Shown: positions 44,677-56,800 of the stretch, piece after piece
How positions within the stretch are numbered: the first letter of the stretch is position 1
Layout of the letters: every line of letters starts with the position of its first letter
Assembly: GCA_012656075.1 (NCBI GenBank)
Contig: JAAKBF010000001.1
Location: forward strand, 496,001 to 560,000
Source of the DNA: Phytophthora hibernalis
Taxonomy: Eukaryota > Oomycota > Peronosporomycetes > Peronosporales > Peronosporaceae
Reading direction: 5' to 3'
Length of the DNA: 64,000 nt
The notes under the pieces: model-generated
Told to the model about the DNA's origin: nothing
What the model saw: only the letters and a program-made list of their open reading frames with translations
The model's database searches: none
Translations under genes and position numbers: made by a program

Positions 44677-47600
44677 ATGGTAAGAAAGCGGAAATACAAG
44701 AGCGAGGAGCAGGTCAGGGAAACCTATGCGCCTCCGGAGGGCGACGAAACTCCATCGGCGAAGAAGCGGCGGCTTACCAATTTAAGATCTGCATTAAGTC
44801 GCTTTCGGCGGCAGGAGAGAGCAGCTACCGTTCGGGACGCTGTGGAAGCGGTTACAGAAGGTGTTTCGGGTTTACATGTCTCCCTCTCCGTACCGACCCC
44901 TATCATTCAGACTGTATCGGTCGCAAGTGGGTCCCACGTAGGGAGCGCAAACCCAGCGGTTTCTGGAACATCATCCCCAGCCGATCAGTTGCCACGACAT
45001 TTGCCGGCACATGTTAGCGGTCCAGGTGCAACGTTTTCGTTCGGGATGAGGGTTTCATCTGTGCAGCCTCTAACTGCACTTATCCCGACGCCCAGACCAG
45101 GCGGAAGGCGTTTGCGGTCAGAGATGACCTTCCCAGCTTCGACGTGTGCGTGAGGCGGATAGAGCGAGGAAACAACGTCAACGCGCAAGTCGGTCGGGAT
45201 CTCAGGTCTTGCGCGATAGAGGTCAAGATACTACACGGACCCGATCCCGGCGTGCGGGCCTTCCGGACGTCATAGCTCAGCGCGTACGCCAACAGGACGC
45301 AGATGCAACCAGAGCGGCCCGCGACAGAATGTCTGCTGAGAGTATCCTACACGTACGATTTCAGAATGCCGAATCTCACAGGAGCGTCGCGGCCTTATGA
45401 GTGCCGACATTCATCACGCGTCGAAAGATCAAAACACTGCGCCCCACAGAGCACACAGAGACAGATTAACCGAGGAGGAACAACGAGTAGTACGGAGTCA
45501 GAATACGTCGGCACACGGAGAGCGGAGACAAACAATGGCCGAAATTGAGCGAGTGGAAATTCGAGATCGAGATGCCGAGGCGCACCGCACGCGGCGGCGA
45601 GACTTACCAGTTGATCAGGTCGAGCAGCGAAGGGAGGTTGAACGGTTTCGTTCAAGGTCTCGACAATACCGCGTGGGCTTAGCAAACCACGAAGATTTCG
45701 ACACGTCAAGAGTACCACTGTATTTCACGATACTTGGATGACGACTGCGAAATCGAGCGGGTTTGCCCACACTGCAACGCATGGAAATTTCCGGGGGCAG
45801 CCAGTTGTTGCCGCAATGGGTTGGTATCCGTACCAACGGCACGGAAAGCCCCATTTGAATTACTCACACTCTTCAGTAACCCGAGGTTCATGCAGTCTAT
45901 CCGGGAGTACAACAACGTGTTTGCGTTTACTTCAATGGGCGCGTCGCTATCTCGCTCTCTTCAAGTGGATGAAAGTGTTACGCGAGGTGGAGTGTACAAT
46001 TTTCGTGTGCAAGGGTCCGTTTGTCACCGACTCGGATCGTTATTACCTCCTTCAAATAGGCGGTCCATGTTTGCACAAGTGTATATTAACGACCCAGACA
46101 TGGGGACTCGCGTTGAAAGCAGAATGGGGATGACCGGTGGGCTGGACGAGACGATTGCTGAGTGCCTCGACAGGATTATGACCGCGCACAATCCTTACGC
46201 GCAACAGTTTCTCAACGCGCGTAATATTTTGGTTCGCCATGCTGGACCTGATTATGCGACCGCTGTAGCAGAGTATGAGCGCTGTCACGAGGCGGGTACG
46301 GCTTTGCCTGAGGACAATCCGGCGCGGCGTTTGCGTGATTTTCTTCCCCCGACGACAACCTGCGGCTTCGCCTTCATGTGACTCGGAACGCGAACCCAGG
46401 AACGCATAACACTCCGACGGCTTCCGAAGTTGCAGCCATCGTGATAGATCACAATGCAGTGGAACCTCGAGATATACTCCTGCACACACATCGGGGGATT
46501 CAAGCGAATTTTCGAGACAAGTGACAGCTACGACCCCTCCAGTACCCTCTTATTTTTCCGTATGGAGAACGTGGTTGGACTTATAACCTTCCATACGTGG
46601 GTAATCCTGTCGACCGTCATGGGAAACCGTTAACGATCTCGCTCCGAGAGTTTGAGGCCAATCTCCTGTACGATAGAACCGCCAGTGACTCTCTTATTCT
46701 ACGTGGTGGGCGCCTTACGCAGCAGTACTGTGTTGATCAATGGGCCAAATGCGAGCAGGAACGCTTGCGCTATATCGAATCGAACCAGCTCCAGTATCCT
46801 CCAAGGGCTCTCCGACGCATTGAGCAACGAATCCGTCGAAGTTGATAGAATGGCTGCAGACGAGGAAGTTAGCCGCGTACAATCTCGGTCGGGCACACGT
46901 CGGCAGACCGGTTCAGATGGTGATTCGGCTGAGCCCGACGCCGCCGAGATCGGGCGCAAGATTATTATTCCTCCCAAGTTCACAGGTGGTCCCCGGTACA
47001 TGTACCAGCGCTTCTTGGACGGTATGGCTATCGTAAGGGAAACCGGAGCTCCGAATCTGTTCATCACCATGACATGCAATCCCAACTGGCCGGAAATCAA
47101 GGAAAATCTTCGGCCGGGGAAAGCCTGCGGACAGACCCGACATGGTAAGCCGAGTGTTCAATGAAAAGCTGAAAGCCCTTAGAAAGGACCTAGCCGAAGG
47201 AATACTGGGGATTCAAGCTGACCGGGTTCATGTGTTGGAATTCCAGAAGCGTGGCCTTCCCCACGGTCATATTGCGACCAGAGGATAAACCCGTAAGTGC
47301 TGATGATGTGGACAAATTTGTCTCCGCAGAACTTCCGGATAAAGAGTAGTACCCGGAACGTTACGAGACGGTCATAACGAGTATGCTGCACGGGCCATGT
47401 GGCCAACAGCATTCTAACAGTCCGTGTATGAAGAACGGCAAGTGCTCTAAGAAATTTCCCAAGGCGCTCGCGGAAGCAACCGTTATGACTGAGGGTAAAT
47501 ACCCTACGTGCAGACGCCGTCGTCGTCCAGATGGAATTCTTTCCCACAGAGGGAAAGTTTGGGACAATGCGACCATTAATCAGTGGATCGTGCCGTACAA

Positions 47601-49278
47601 TGCGTTTCTCTCCCAGAAGTACAACTGACACATCAACGTCGAGGTTTGTGCTACGAACAAAGCGATTAAGTACATCTACAAGTACGTCTACAAGGGAGGG
47701 GACATGATCACAATAACCATCGATGGAGAAGATATTGAGGCCGACGAGATTAAGCAGTACCTACTGGGACGCTATATTTCTCCAGTGGAGGCTTGCAACC
47801 GGCTGTTCATGCATCCTACGCAAGGGTCGACGCACTCTGTGGTAAATCTTCCCATTCACCTGGAAGACATGAACATGGTCACCTATCGTGGCCATGAATC
47901 TAATGCCCAGCTCCACAATCTGATCCGCCGTGTTGACGGAATTTTTCAAGCTGTGTGCGAACGATCCAGACGGAACTGCTGATCTTCTGTACAAGAATGT
48001 TCCGACGAAGTATAGGTGGCACGAGAAGAGGTGGCATCCGTATAAGCAGTACGTGGCGTCGCTTGGTCGCATTATTCATGTTTCCCTCAACACCCGGATA
48101 GATTCTATCTGCGACTCCTTCTGTGCAACCGGCGCTCTCCAAAGTCTTTCACGGATCTCCTCACGGTAGGCGAAACCATACACCCTACGTTTCGGGATGC
48201 GGCGTTCGCGCTTGGTTATCTGGAAGACGATGCCGAGTGGTTCAGCTGCCTAACTGAAGCGGCTGCTGTCAAGATGCATTCACAACTGCGCCAACTTTTC
48301 GTTATCAAATTGGTGTACTGCCTACCTCCCCAAGCACATGTCCTTTGGGAAACGTTCAAGACCGAAATGTCGGAAGACTACGTTAGAGGAATCGAGAGAA
48401 ACGACGAACGTCTTGAAGTCGAGCGCGACGAAGACATTCGTTTAAGGATGGCTGAGTACAAAACGTTGAAGTATGTGGCCAAATACTTAGCTTCGAAATG
48501 GCAAGTCACTGCAGGTATACGGTCTTCCGGAGCTCGCAACCTGCAGCGATGTTTCAGCCCTGGTAGAAGAAGGACAATCTGCCTCGATCGTACAGCAAGA
48601 ACTGAGCGCATACTCGCAGAGCGCGTTAGAGCATGTTGCGGAACGAGTGGATGGGCTGAACGACAACCAGAGAGAAATTTTCGATCAAGTGCTTCAGGCT
48701 GTGGACCGCCCGGTTGGAGGAGAGAAATTGTTCTTTCTCGATGGTCCCGGCGGGACAGGGAAGCCATTCTTGCTGGAACAGATACTCGCCCACGTCAGAA
48801 TGCAACGGAAGATCGCCGTCGCTGTGGCTTCCAGTGGTATCGCGGCTACATTGTTGACTGGAGGACATGCAGCGCACTCAACATTTCGGATCCCGATCAA
48901 GCTGACTGATCATTCGACCTGCAGTCTGCATAGCCAGAGCCAGAAGGCCGAGCTGATTCGAAGTGCCAGTCTCATTATCTGGGATGAGGCTCCTATGATG
49001 AACCGTGGTTGCTTCGAAGCAGTAGATAGGACGTTTCGTGATATCATGAAAAACGACCGGGCACCGTTCGGAGGAAGGTGATGGTTTTCAGCGGTGACCA
49101 CCGTCAGATTTTGCAGGACGCCACGCGATCAGAGACAATCGCAGCCTGCTTCAAGAGCTCGCCGCTGTGGGAGCATTTTCGCCAAGTACGACTGACTGAG
49201 AATATGCGTGTTCGGACAGCCCCGGATCCTGTTAGCGCAGCCGAGTTGGAGGAGTTTTCTGATTTTTACTTCAGATAG
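44677..49278 (+). pseudogene. Helitron Rep/helicase protein, broken
   Basis: At least ten frame pieces in order. 44677-45741: charged Arg-rich repeats (R.R..Q..R..S.H), including RLTEEEQRVVRSQNT. 45734-46381: Helitron-like N domain (YNNVFAFTSMGASLSRS, GVYNFRVQGSVCHRLGSLLP). 46950-47290: Rep with NLFITMTCNPNWPEI and the HUH motif RGLPHGHI. 47640-47980: two-tyrosine motif AIKYIYKYVYKGGD. 48640-49278: PIF1-type helicase, Walker A GPGGTGKPF (Pro where Thr or Ser is needed), Walker B IIWDEAPM, then FSGDHRQIL and LTENMR. Nonsense codons at about 47347 (TAG) and 47626 (TGA) plus many frameshifts show it is inactive. The C-terminal helicase motifs after LTENMR are missing. Confidence 0.85.
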
Positions 49279-49435
49279 GCGAAGGGCGATACCCGGTGTA
49301 CGAGGAGCTTGGAGAGAATGATATTTTCCTCCTCTCGAGATATGTGCATCATTCCGGAACCTCGGGGTGCAGTGACCGCTTCCGAGGAGGATGATGATAT
49401 ACAGAAGAACTTTCAGTTTCTGAAGCATGAGTTAT
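44677..49435 (+). mobile_element. Helitron (Rep-helicase type), decayed
   Basis: Extent is given by the coding remains, because 5' TC and 3' CTRR-hairpin ends were not identified. The order basic/charged N-terminus, Helitron-like domain, HUH Rep, PIF1-type helicase is that of autonomous Helitrons, which move by rolling-circle replication. Followed within 100 bp by a fragment of the LPMO gene (49520-49800). Confidence 0.85.
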
Positions 49436-49519
49436 AAACAATACAGACAAATTGGCTTGAAAAAGCATCAATCATTCAAGCCACATCAGTGTCTCCCAAT
49501 CTTAATTGGCGACTGGCGG

Positions 49520-49800
49520 TTCTGTCCTACGTTGATTGTGAAACTTGAACGGGGTCAACTCCGAGCTGTTTGAAAAGAAGTACGTCACAGTTTGGTTCCC
49601 AGTCGAAGACCCCGACGAGCTCACTTGCGTATGTGTCGTTTCTCCGGTTCCCGGCAGCGGCACGCAGTTGACTATGTGAAGCGAAATAGGTAACGGTCAC
49701 ACCTTTTTCGGCAGCCATCGTCTTGTACTTACCCACTTGGTCTCCACCAGAACCAATATGTCGATCTGGACAACCCAATTCACAGTTGCCGCATCATCAT
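49520..49800 (-). pseudogene. Fragment of AA17 LPMO gene
   Basis: Minus strand carries a piece of the LPMO exon 1 (TVNWVVQID, GSGGDQVGKYKTMAAEKGVT) joined directly to the 3' end of the LPMO intron (ttcgcttcacatag) and to exon 2 sequence. The middle ~450 bp of the intact gene at 60869-61659 is missing. Since the intron's 3' end is retained, this is a DNA-level rearrangement, not a retrocopy. Signal peptide and mature N-terminal His are absent. Confidence 0.85.
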
Positions 49801-51430
49801 ACAGGTCGTGCCAGATGAAAATAATGAAGTCGCGCTAGCGTCTTAGCCCCTCTCGTCCTGTACGCGCGAGCAACTCGATGAGCGATGTGAATCGTGATGA
49901 ACATGGGAATCCTGGGTTTCGAAGACGCTTGCTCCGCTGAATTTGCGAGCAAAGCAAATTGTTTAATTTGCCCCCATGTTATTCAATTGGTAGCTGGATC
50001 TCCGTCACGCTGTCGATGTCCCCCTCGTTGTTCCAACTCGGTCTCCACGCAAACCTCGCGCGAAGGTCCAGCAGGCTTCAGATTCTTTGACTCCATCCAA
50101 CCGAGAAACGTCTGGTACGCTGACCGCAGGGGCCGATGTATACCATAACAGCAGCACGAGATACTGCAGACACGTTGCGCACACTCACCGAGACTTTTGC
50201 ATCAACCGCAACGGGCAGACACACTTTTGTCGGCCATCCAGAGTGAAGTTGATGGCGAGCGTCGGCCCAGTGACTGCAACGTTGCGAACTCGAAGAGCTG
50301 TTTCCAAAATCTCGGTAAATGAAGTTGGGGATGACGAACAGAAAGCGCGCGGACACTTCGGAGACTCTCGATTGTGGTGTCTTCATCACCTATGAGTTCG
50401 CATTCAGTTTTGTCCTCGATGTGTCTCCATATGTTACCGGTACCGGTAACCCCCCAAAGTCGAGTTTGTTTTGGCGGGAACTGGCGTCTTTTTGGCGGGA
50501 GATGACCGCCTTAGCTTCAATATTTCGCGCCAAAATCCCAACGGTCGCCTTGTTGGAAGCTATGCGTGCCATTTTCAAAAGATCATTCTCAATTCTCCGT
50601 TTCGGGGCGCGGACCTTCCTCTTCAGCCCGCAAGCTTGCAAACTGTCGCCGGATTGCGGCTCTGGTTCAAGCTGCGATGACGCCGGAGCATAATCAAGCA
50701 TTGCGTGGACGATTGAAGAGTTGGTGAAGCACATGCCACGGGCCCATCAGATGTGGTAAGGCTCGTCGTGTATGGTGCTATTGGACTCGATGCACGTGAC
50801 ACGATACGTCAATGGGCGGAGGCCAGCGTTGTTAAAAACCCTCGATTTGGCAATAGTTGGGGTGGGTGATTGCTTTTTAGGGGCGGATGGGTGAAACGGT
50901 AGATATAATCCAAAATCTTCAACCCCCACTCTTTCTTGAATTACCAGACGACTCAAGGCCTGCGCCGCTCTCATCGACGCGAATCAGCCTCAAATCCACT
51001 GAAAAATATTTTTATAATTTTATTTGCGATTTATCCACCATTTTAATTTGCACCTACGTCGGAATTCTGAAAATCGTTACTGTTTATCAGTTGTTTAGTG
51101 CTAATATTAACAGAAAATAGCATTTCCAAATTACTATTTACTTTAAATAGTACTATTAGAAATCAGTTAAATCCATTTTTTTGGCGGGGTGGGTGGATTG
51201 CCCCAATATTCCATTATTCCATTAATCAAAACCCCAGTTCTACAACCCTGCCGGAGGCTCGCGCCTGACTGCATGAACGTGGGCAGGCCGCAGGTAGGTG
51301 AGCAGCTCGCAGAATTTGCATGATAGCTTTTCTCATTAATAAACTTTCCTTTTCGGAAACACCCCGGGTCTCGAGACAAAGCTAGTTTTGCGCTCTTCGA
51401 AGCGTGAGTTTGTTGATCCCGGACATCGGA
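49801..51430. other. Intergenic, no supported gene
   Basis: About 1.6 kb. Contains ttttggcgggaa/ttttggcgggag repeats near 50470-50500 and a G-rich/T-rich motif (ggcggggtgggtgga near 51183; gggtgggtgattg near 50861), perhaps termini of small elements. A doubled accggtaccggtaac lies near 50437. Confidence 0.4.
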
Positions 51431-51484
51431 CAACTTCAAAATGGCGGGGACATGTTACACTGTGGACCCTGATGGGATGTGGAG

Positions 51485-51772
51485 ATGTCAATCCACCAAC
51501 CAATCTTCGAAGTTATCAAGGCCCCAGAGCTGACAAGCTGGGAGCATGCCGCTCTGGTCAAGTGGCATCGTGGATGGGAACACTACGCTGAGAAAATACG
51601 CCATCGCTGCACGAAGACCGGCGAGACGTATGACGCCGTCGTAGCTACTGTGAAGGGCTCAGTGAGGCGCCAGACGCTTAAGAACCTGGCGAAATATGTG
51701 TTGAAGAAACCATTAGCATCTGTCACTGATGCCGACATCATAATACGCTGTACGTGCGAGAATAGCGTATAA
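51485..51772 (+). pseudogene. Gag-like retroelement N-terminal fragment
   Basis: From ATG at 51485: FEVIKAPELTSWEHAALVKW, then TYDAVVATVKGSVRRQTLKN and KPLASVTDADI. This resembles the N-terminus of gag-like ORFs common in oomycete genomes; the frame ends inside the palindrome at 51747-51809, so the element is truncated there. Family call is from general pattern only. Confidence 0.4.
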
Positions 51773-51809
51773 TATACGCTATAATATACGCTATTCTCGC
51801 ACGTACAGC
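51747..51809. repeat. Long perfect inverted repeat (24-bp arms, 15-bp loop)
   Basis: Left arm 51747-51770 (gctgtacgtgcgagaatagc...) is the exact reverse complement of 51786-51809. The loop aatatacgctataat is itself partly self-complementary, so the whole can form an almost continuous hairpin. Confidence 0.93.
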
Positions 51810-51852
51810 ATATCGGAGTACGCACGGATACTGTATCGGTAACAGCTTTGGA

Positions 51853-52600
51853 ATGATTTCATTTTGCCGTGGCGCAGGGTTCCTGCGAGCTAGCGAGTTC
51901 GCGAGAACCAACTCGGTGTCCTCGCGTCGGGGGTGTCCGACTGACAGCACACCCTATTTTATTTTCCAATATCACACCACTCTTACTTGCTACAGACAAA
52001 CACTCTCCTGTATCCGTGTTTTGTCTGTCGCCACTGAGTATGTCCGAAGGGCCAGAGCTGTTCTTCTTACAGCAACCGTCCCCAGCTCGTCGGTCCCTGG
52101 TCGCACTCGGAGCGCTAGGTCTCGGAGAACACATTGCTAACTCCATCTATAGATTGTATGTTATTGCGAGTCCCTTGAAGCTCATATTCAGTATGGCTGC
52201 GCGCATGTACATTGTACCTCAACGCACACATATACTGTATTGGCAACATGCCTAGCGTGCTTTCATTTGACAGCGACGCATGGCCCTGTGAGCAAGGAAT
52301 GAATTGACTTGAGAAAACGTAAGTCCCTGGCGCCGACGATTCCCTATTGGTCAATAATAGCTGTGTTGCTGGCGCCATTGATAGGGACGAGCACATGGCG
52401 AAAAGCTGAAGAACGGCAAGCTCCGGCCGCTGGGGGCAAGACCGCAAATGCAGGGGGCTTTTAGCAGTACGCTATCGTGCGGACTGTTGGGTTGCATGCA
52501 AGTAAGCGGAGCGTGAGGTTTATAGAGTACTTAATATGTACTGACGTATTGGCTTTGGCGCTGTGTAGACGTTTGAGTGCCGGCACTATTAGGCGCAGTA
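51853..52600. other. No supported gene
   Basis: Only short overlapping frames on both strands; contains ggcgccgacgattccctattgg and its near-inverted gctggcgccattgatagg around 52330-52390. Confidence 0.35.
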
Positions 52601-53715
52601 GTCACTGCTGGTCGTGTTAAGACTGCTCGTGCCTAGCGTCGCTGCTGATGGTCGTGTCGAGCTGACGTTGCTACTGCTGGTCGTGGCGAGCTGGCGTTGG
52701 TTCTGCTGGTCGTGTTGAGATTGCCGGCGTGGGTTCTGCTGGTCGTGTCGATATTGCTAGCCTTGGTGGCTGCTGATTCTCTCGTTTACGTAGTTATATA
52801 TGGGATTTCATGCCGAAACGTCGGCGGATTGGCTTATGTTTTCAGGAATCGGCGAGTTCCTCGCCCCTTGGTGGATACTCACTTACCTTGATTCACTATG
52901 GGCAGCCGAGAACCGCGTTGCCGCGAGAATTCGTAAGTACTGAGAGCCGACGATAAGTCGCTGCTCTGATTGGCCAAAACTCTTCTAAGATCGACTAACA
53001 TGGCTGATGGAAGATGACAGGACGCTGCAGCAGAGGTGAGGGCAATACGCGACGCTTGTATCTCCAACGAGACGAGAAAGAAGTATTCACGAAGACGATG
53101 GAATCAATTTAGCTGAGTTCACACCGGCAATGTTCTTGGAATTTTGGCGATATAAGACGCGGCTACCCTCCGTATAAGACCATTTCTTCTGATGATCTAG
53201 ACACACCAAAGAAGAAAGCGACTCTGTCTGAGTGGTCTATCATGATGAGGCACATTATTAACGGGATCGAAGCACAAACCAACGAGCCGCTGCCTCAAAT
53301 CTGCGATGAAGCTCACACAATTGACTTGTTCAACATCGGCTACCAAACACTACACTTAAAGCCAAGCAAACGCAAGCGCAGAACAAGTCAGCTCAAACTC
53401 ACGACTGCGATGAGGATAGTTCGCCAAGCCCACGACACAAGCACGCGCTCGTTGCCGTCCAAGCAGCGAAAGCGCAGAGCCATCACAGACAACACAGCCG
53501 CACGATCTTCATCTAAAGCCTCAGTATTGGTGGTACAGACACCTGCAACTGCAATAGGAGGACTACATCCACCATTGACGGCGACAGCAGCAGCAACACC
53601 AGCGATCTCGACACGACCATCAGCAGCAACACCAGCAGCAATCTCGACACGACCAGAAGCAGCGACGCTAGGCACCAGCAATCGCGACATGACCATGACA
53701 GTAGTTTGAACATAT
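52600..53715. mobile_element. Foldback-type element with minisatellite inverted repeats
   Basis: The left arm (about 52610-52765) is a run of ~30-36-bp units around tgctggtcgtgtcgag. The right arm (about 53575-53700) is the same family in reverse complement (ctcgacacgaccagaagcag). The shared non-repeat tag gtgcctagcgtcgctgct occurs near 52629 on the plus strand and near 53670 on the minus, at mirrored positions. A small ORF lies between. No target-site duplication was found, so borders are approximate. Confidence 0.6.
53242..53709 (+). CDS. Small ORF inside the foldback element
   Basis: 155 codons; an open stretch in the same frame extends upstream (GYPPYKTISSDDLDTPKKKA). N-terminal part is helical and charged (MMRHIINGIEAQTNEPLPQI), the middle is basic (PSKRKRRTSQ, KQRKRRAI) like a nuclear or DNA-binding tail, and the last third is Ala/Thr/Pro-rich because it reads through the right minisatellite arm. 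Not recognised; might be a leftover of an element-encoded DNA-binding protein. Confidence 0.35.
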   Translation: MMRHIINGIEAQTNEPLPQICDEAHTIDLFNIGYQTLHLKPSKRKRRTSQLKLTTAMRIVRQAHDTSTRSLPSKQRKRRAITDNTAARSSSKASVLVVQTPATAIGGLHPPLTATAAATPAISTRPSAATPAAISTRPEAATLGTSNRDMTMTVV

Positions 53716-53890
53716 GGTGCTACTATGGAAATATCTAATAGCCAACTACTATTAAACTACTATAGTAGCTAGTAGTTTGGCGCGGAACTGAAAATGCTAC
53801 TACTGTAGCAGCTATTACTTTCGCTCAAACTAAAATATTAATAGTCAACTGCTATCTGATTACTAGAAGGAAATCGAGCGCAAATCTGGC
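53716..53890. repeat. tagtag/ctacta-rich block, left of hAT element
   Basis: Short inverted tracts (aactactattaaactactatagtag). A similar block lies at 57050-57230, on the other side of the hAT coding region; they may be subterminal regions of the element. Confidence 0.5.
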
Positions 53891-56800
53891 GACCCCTCTT
53901 CTGGACAACGTCGTCTCTGCGGTGACGATGCACTCTGTAGGTCTAAACTCCGTTTTGAATCTAGAAGGCTTGAGCTGGGCGTGTACTGGATGCAGGGAGC
54001 GATATTCGCGAGCGGTATTGGTCGCACGAACGAGCAGCTCGTCGAACAGGACGCATGAGGAAAGTGCTCATTCTGCCATTTTCCAACATCAGATCAAGAA
54101 GCCACTCCATCTCTTCACCTGAACGTCAACGACGTCATAAAGTGCGCCAACCCCGACTGCTTGTGCGAGGAGCTGACAACCACCGATCCATGCGTTGTTT
54201 GCGACCGTGGTGTCCACCAGATCTGCAGCAACGAGCTGTACGATTCTGGGGCTTTGTCCAAGCGCTTCTGCAGTGTGTCCTATTTGTACCTGTGGAAGAC
54301 AGTGACATCTCCCTCATCGGCGGCGGTGGAAAGTGAGACCGAAGCCCAGAATGTTCCTCCTTCATCAAGTCAGATATCGATATGGTCGGATTCACAGGGT
54401 TCTCAACCCCTGCTCTATCAGTCACCACAGTTATAGAGTCCGTCGCCGTCACCGGTCGGTGTTATGGATTTGACTTTGTCCTCCTCTTCTTCGCGTGTTC
54501 AGTCGACGTCGTCGTCAACTTCGTTGGGAGTTGATGAGTTCGGGATCCCGCTGGAGGTTTGTCACTTCCGCCAGCATAAATCTCGCCATGAGGTATGGGG
54601 GGTCGCTCGCCGTTTGGGGACACCCGTCACGAAGTCCACCGACCAAGACACTGAGCCATTTACACACGTGTGTCTCCTGTGCGCGCAGCAGCTAACGTGT
54701 AATTCATATGCTGCTTCTAATCTGTGGAAAGGCGTGTTACATCGCTGGGGTAACACGTCCAACGCGAAAGCTCACATGGTAGCCCTTCATGGAGATCATC
54801 CGCTAGGAAAAACGGAAACCATCCTGAAGTTGAAGGCTGCTACTCGTCACGTTGACGATGCTATGAAGCGTGCCCAGTGTCCGGAATGCAAGCGATCCCC
54901 CAGATACAGCCAACGATCGTGCGCTGAAGCGCCGGGGCGCGCTTCAAAAACGCTGGGTGCCAACGCAATGGGAAATGGGGGTCTACATCGCGCACTGTCT
55001 GATAAACGCAGGACTGCCGTTCAACACGGTCGCGACCGAAGACTTTAAGCGGTTGGTTCAACGACTGACGGGAGTCCCCGACGCAAGCATCATCTCTGCA
55101 TCGACGTTTCGAGACTTGCTGGAAGCCATCTACACAAAGTTTTGCGATCTGGCGCGAGGGCTGTTGCTGCGAGAGTCCAAAGCAGCGCACGGGTTCCCAT
55201 TTCTTAACTTGCATCACCACGGATGGACTACTGGCAACGGCAAAATAATGTGCTGGGGACATCGGCGTCATTCATTGATGATTCGTGGCAGCTCCGGGAG
55301 TTTGTGCTACTTCTAACTGTAGGACATTCGTCACATGTAGCGTCCGATGTACAGAAGATGATCTGCACTCGTATGCTGGAATTATTTGGAGTCGAAATCA
55401 ACGATATGGCCCAGTTCGTAATGTCGGATACAACGGCAAGTGCGCGAAAGACGTCGAAACTGTTTGAAGACTCCATCCCGACCGATTGCATGATGCACAT
55501 TCTGAATCTGTGTCTCCAATATGGTATGGGTATGCGGGAAAACAAAGTGACAGTTGAAGTGTATGATTCTGTGACGGACACTCGGAAGCGTGAAAAAGGC
55601 TATTGCACTGTTGGGGGCGTCTTACCGGAAGGGCGAGACTTAATTAGGCGTGTTCGGGCCCTGAACTACTACTTCATCACTCAGCAGCGCTGCAAGCGCT
55701 TGGATGACGTAAATAAGTTTTTTGCTTGCCGATAATTGGAACTACGTTGGACTGTGGCACACATGTGGCATTAACCGTGAAGCTGTTTCAGGGAACTTTT
55801 TTGAACTACTCAGCGTTCGCTTTCTACTTCCAAAAGCCCGAGCAGGGAGACGTTGTGTCGGTGTTCGAGTGCGTGTCGGTTGCGGAGTGGCGTTTGGTGA
55901 CTGAGATGGAGGCTATTGTTTGCTCGATAGCCCATCTCGCCCGCATTGAAGTGCAACGTAGTGGACTGGTGGCATCCGAGCTAATCGTGCTGCTTAAGTT
56001 CGCTGTGGACCGTCTGAGCCGCAACACGTTTGCGGTGTGCGATCTCGAGGCACGCAGATCTACGACGACCACTATGCATTCGTTTCCACGCTATGCACTG
56101 AATGTGGAGCAACTCGGCCCCCTCGCACGCACTTGCCTTGCACGCATGAAATGCCAAATTGAGACGCAAATTGTCACTACTGCTGAAACGGTAATGATCC
56201 TACTGCTAGATCCCCGGACTAAATTTTCAGTGGATTCTCAAATTCTGTCTTCGAATCGAGGCAGTGATGACGAAGAAAGAACGATCACGTTACAGTGGAA
56301 GAAGACATGATGGAGCGGACTGTCGCTGCAGGCAACAAGATGCTGGTCGACGTGCATCGAGAAGTGTGTTGTGCAATGAACAGATCCTCTAGTGGATCTG
56401 CCCAAAACGCGGTCACTATTGCATCGCCAAACTTTGATTTGGTTCCGTGTGTTGGGGATAAGGATGTCATTTGAGGAGCTGCCATTTCTATGTTGACACC
56501 CGATGTCGCTCCTCTATCTACGATGTACGATGAAGCCGACAAGGCCTTGCAGGAGTGGTTGCAGTTCACGGTGGACTGGGTCGCTGTTGCGCTGCATCAG
56601 ATGGCAGACAAGATGAAGACCAAAGACGATTTGACTCGGTTGATGCTGGTTCGCCGTGGAGGCTTCGTCTGTTGGAAGGTCGAAGCGCACTGTGTGTACA
56701 TCGATATACTGCGGTGGTTTCTCGAGTCGGGCAGTGCAGGGTTCCCGTCTATAGCGGCACTGGGGCGAGCTCCGTCCAACGCGTTTGAAGAGCGTGTCTT

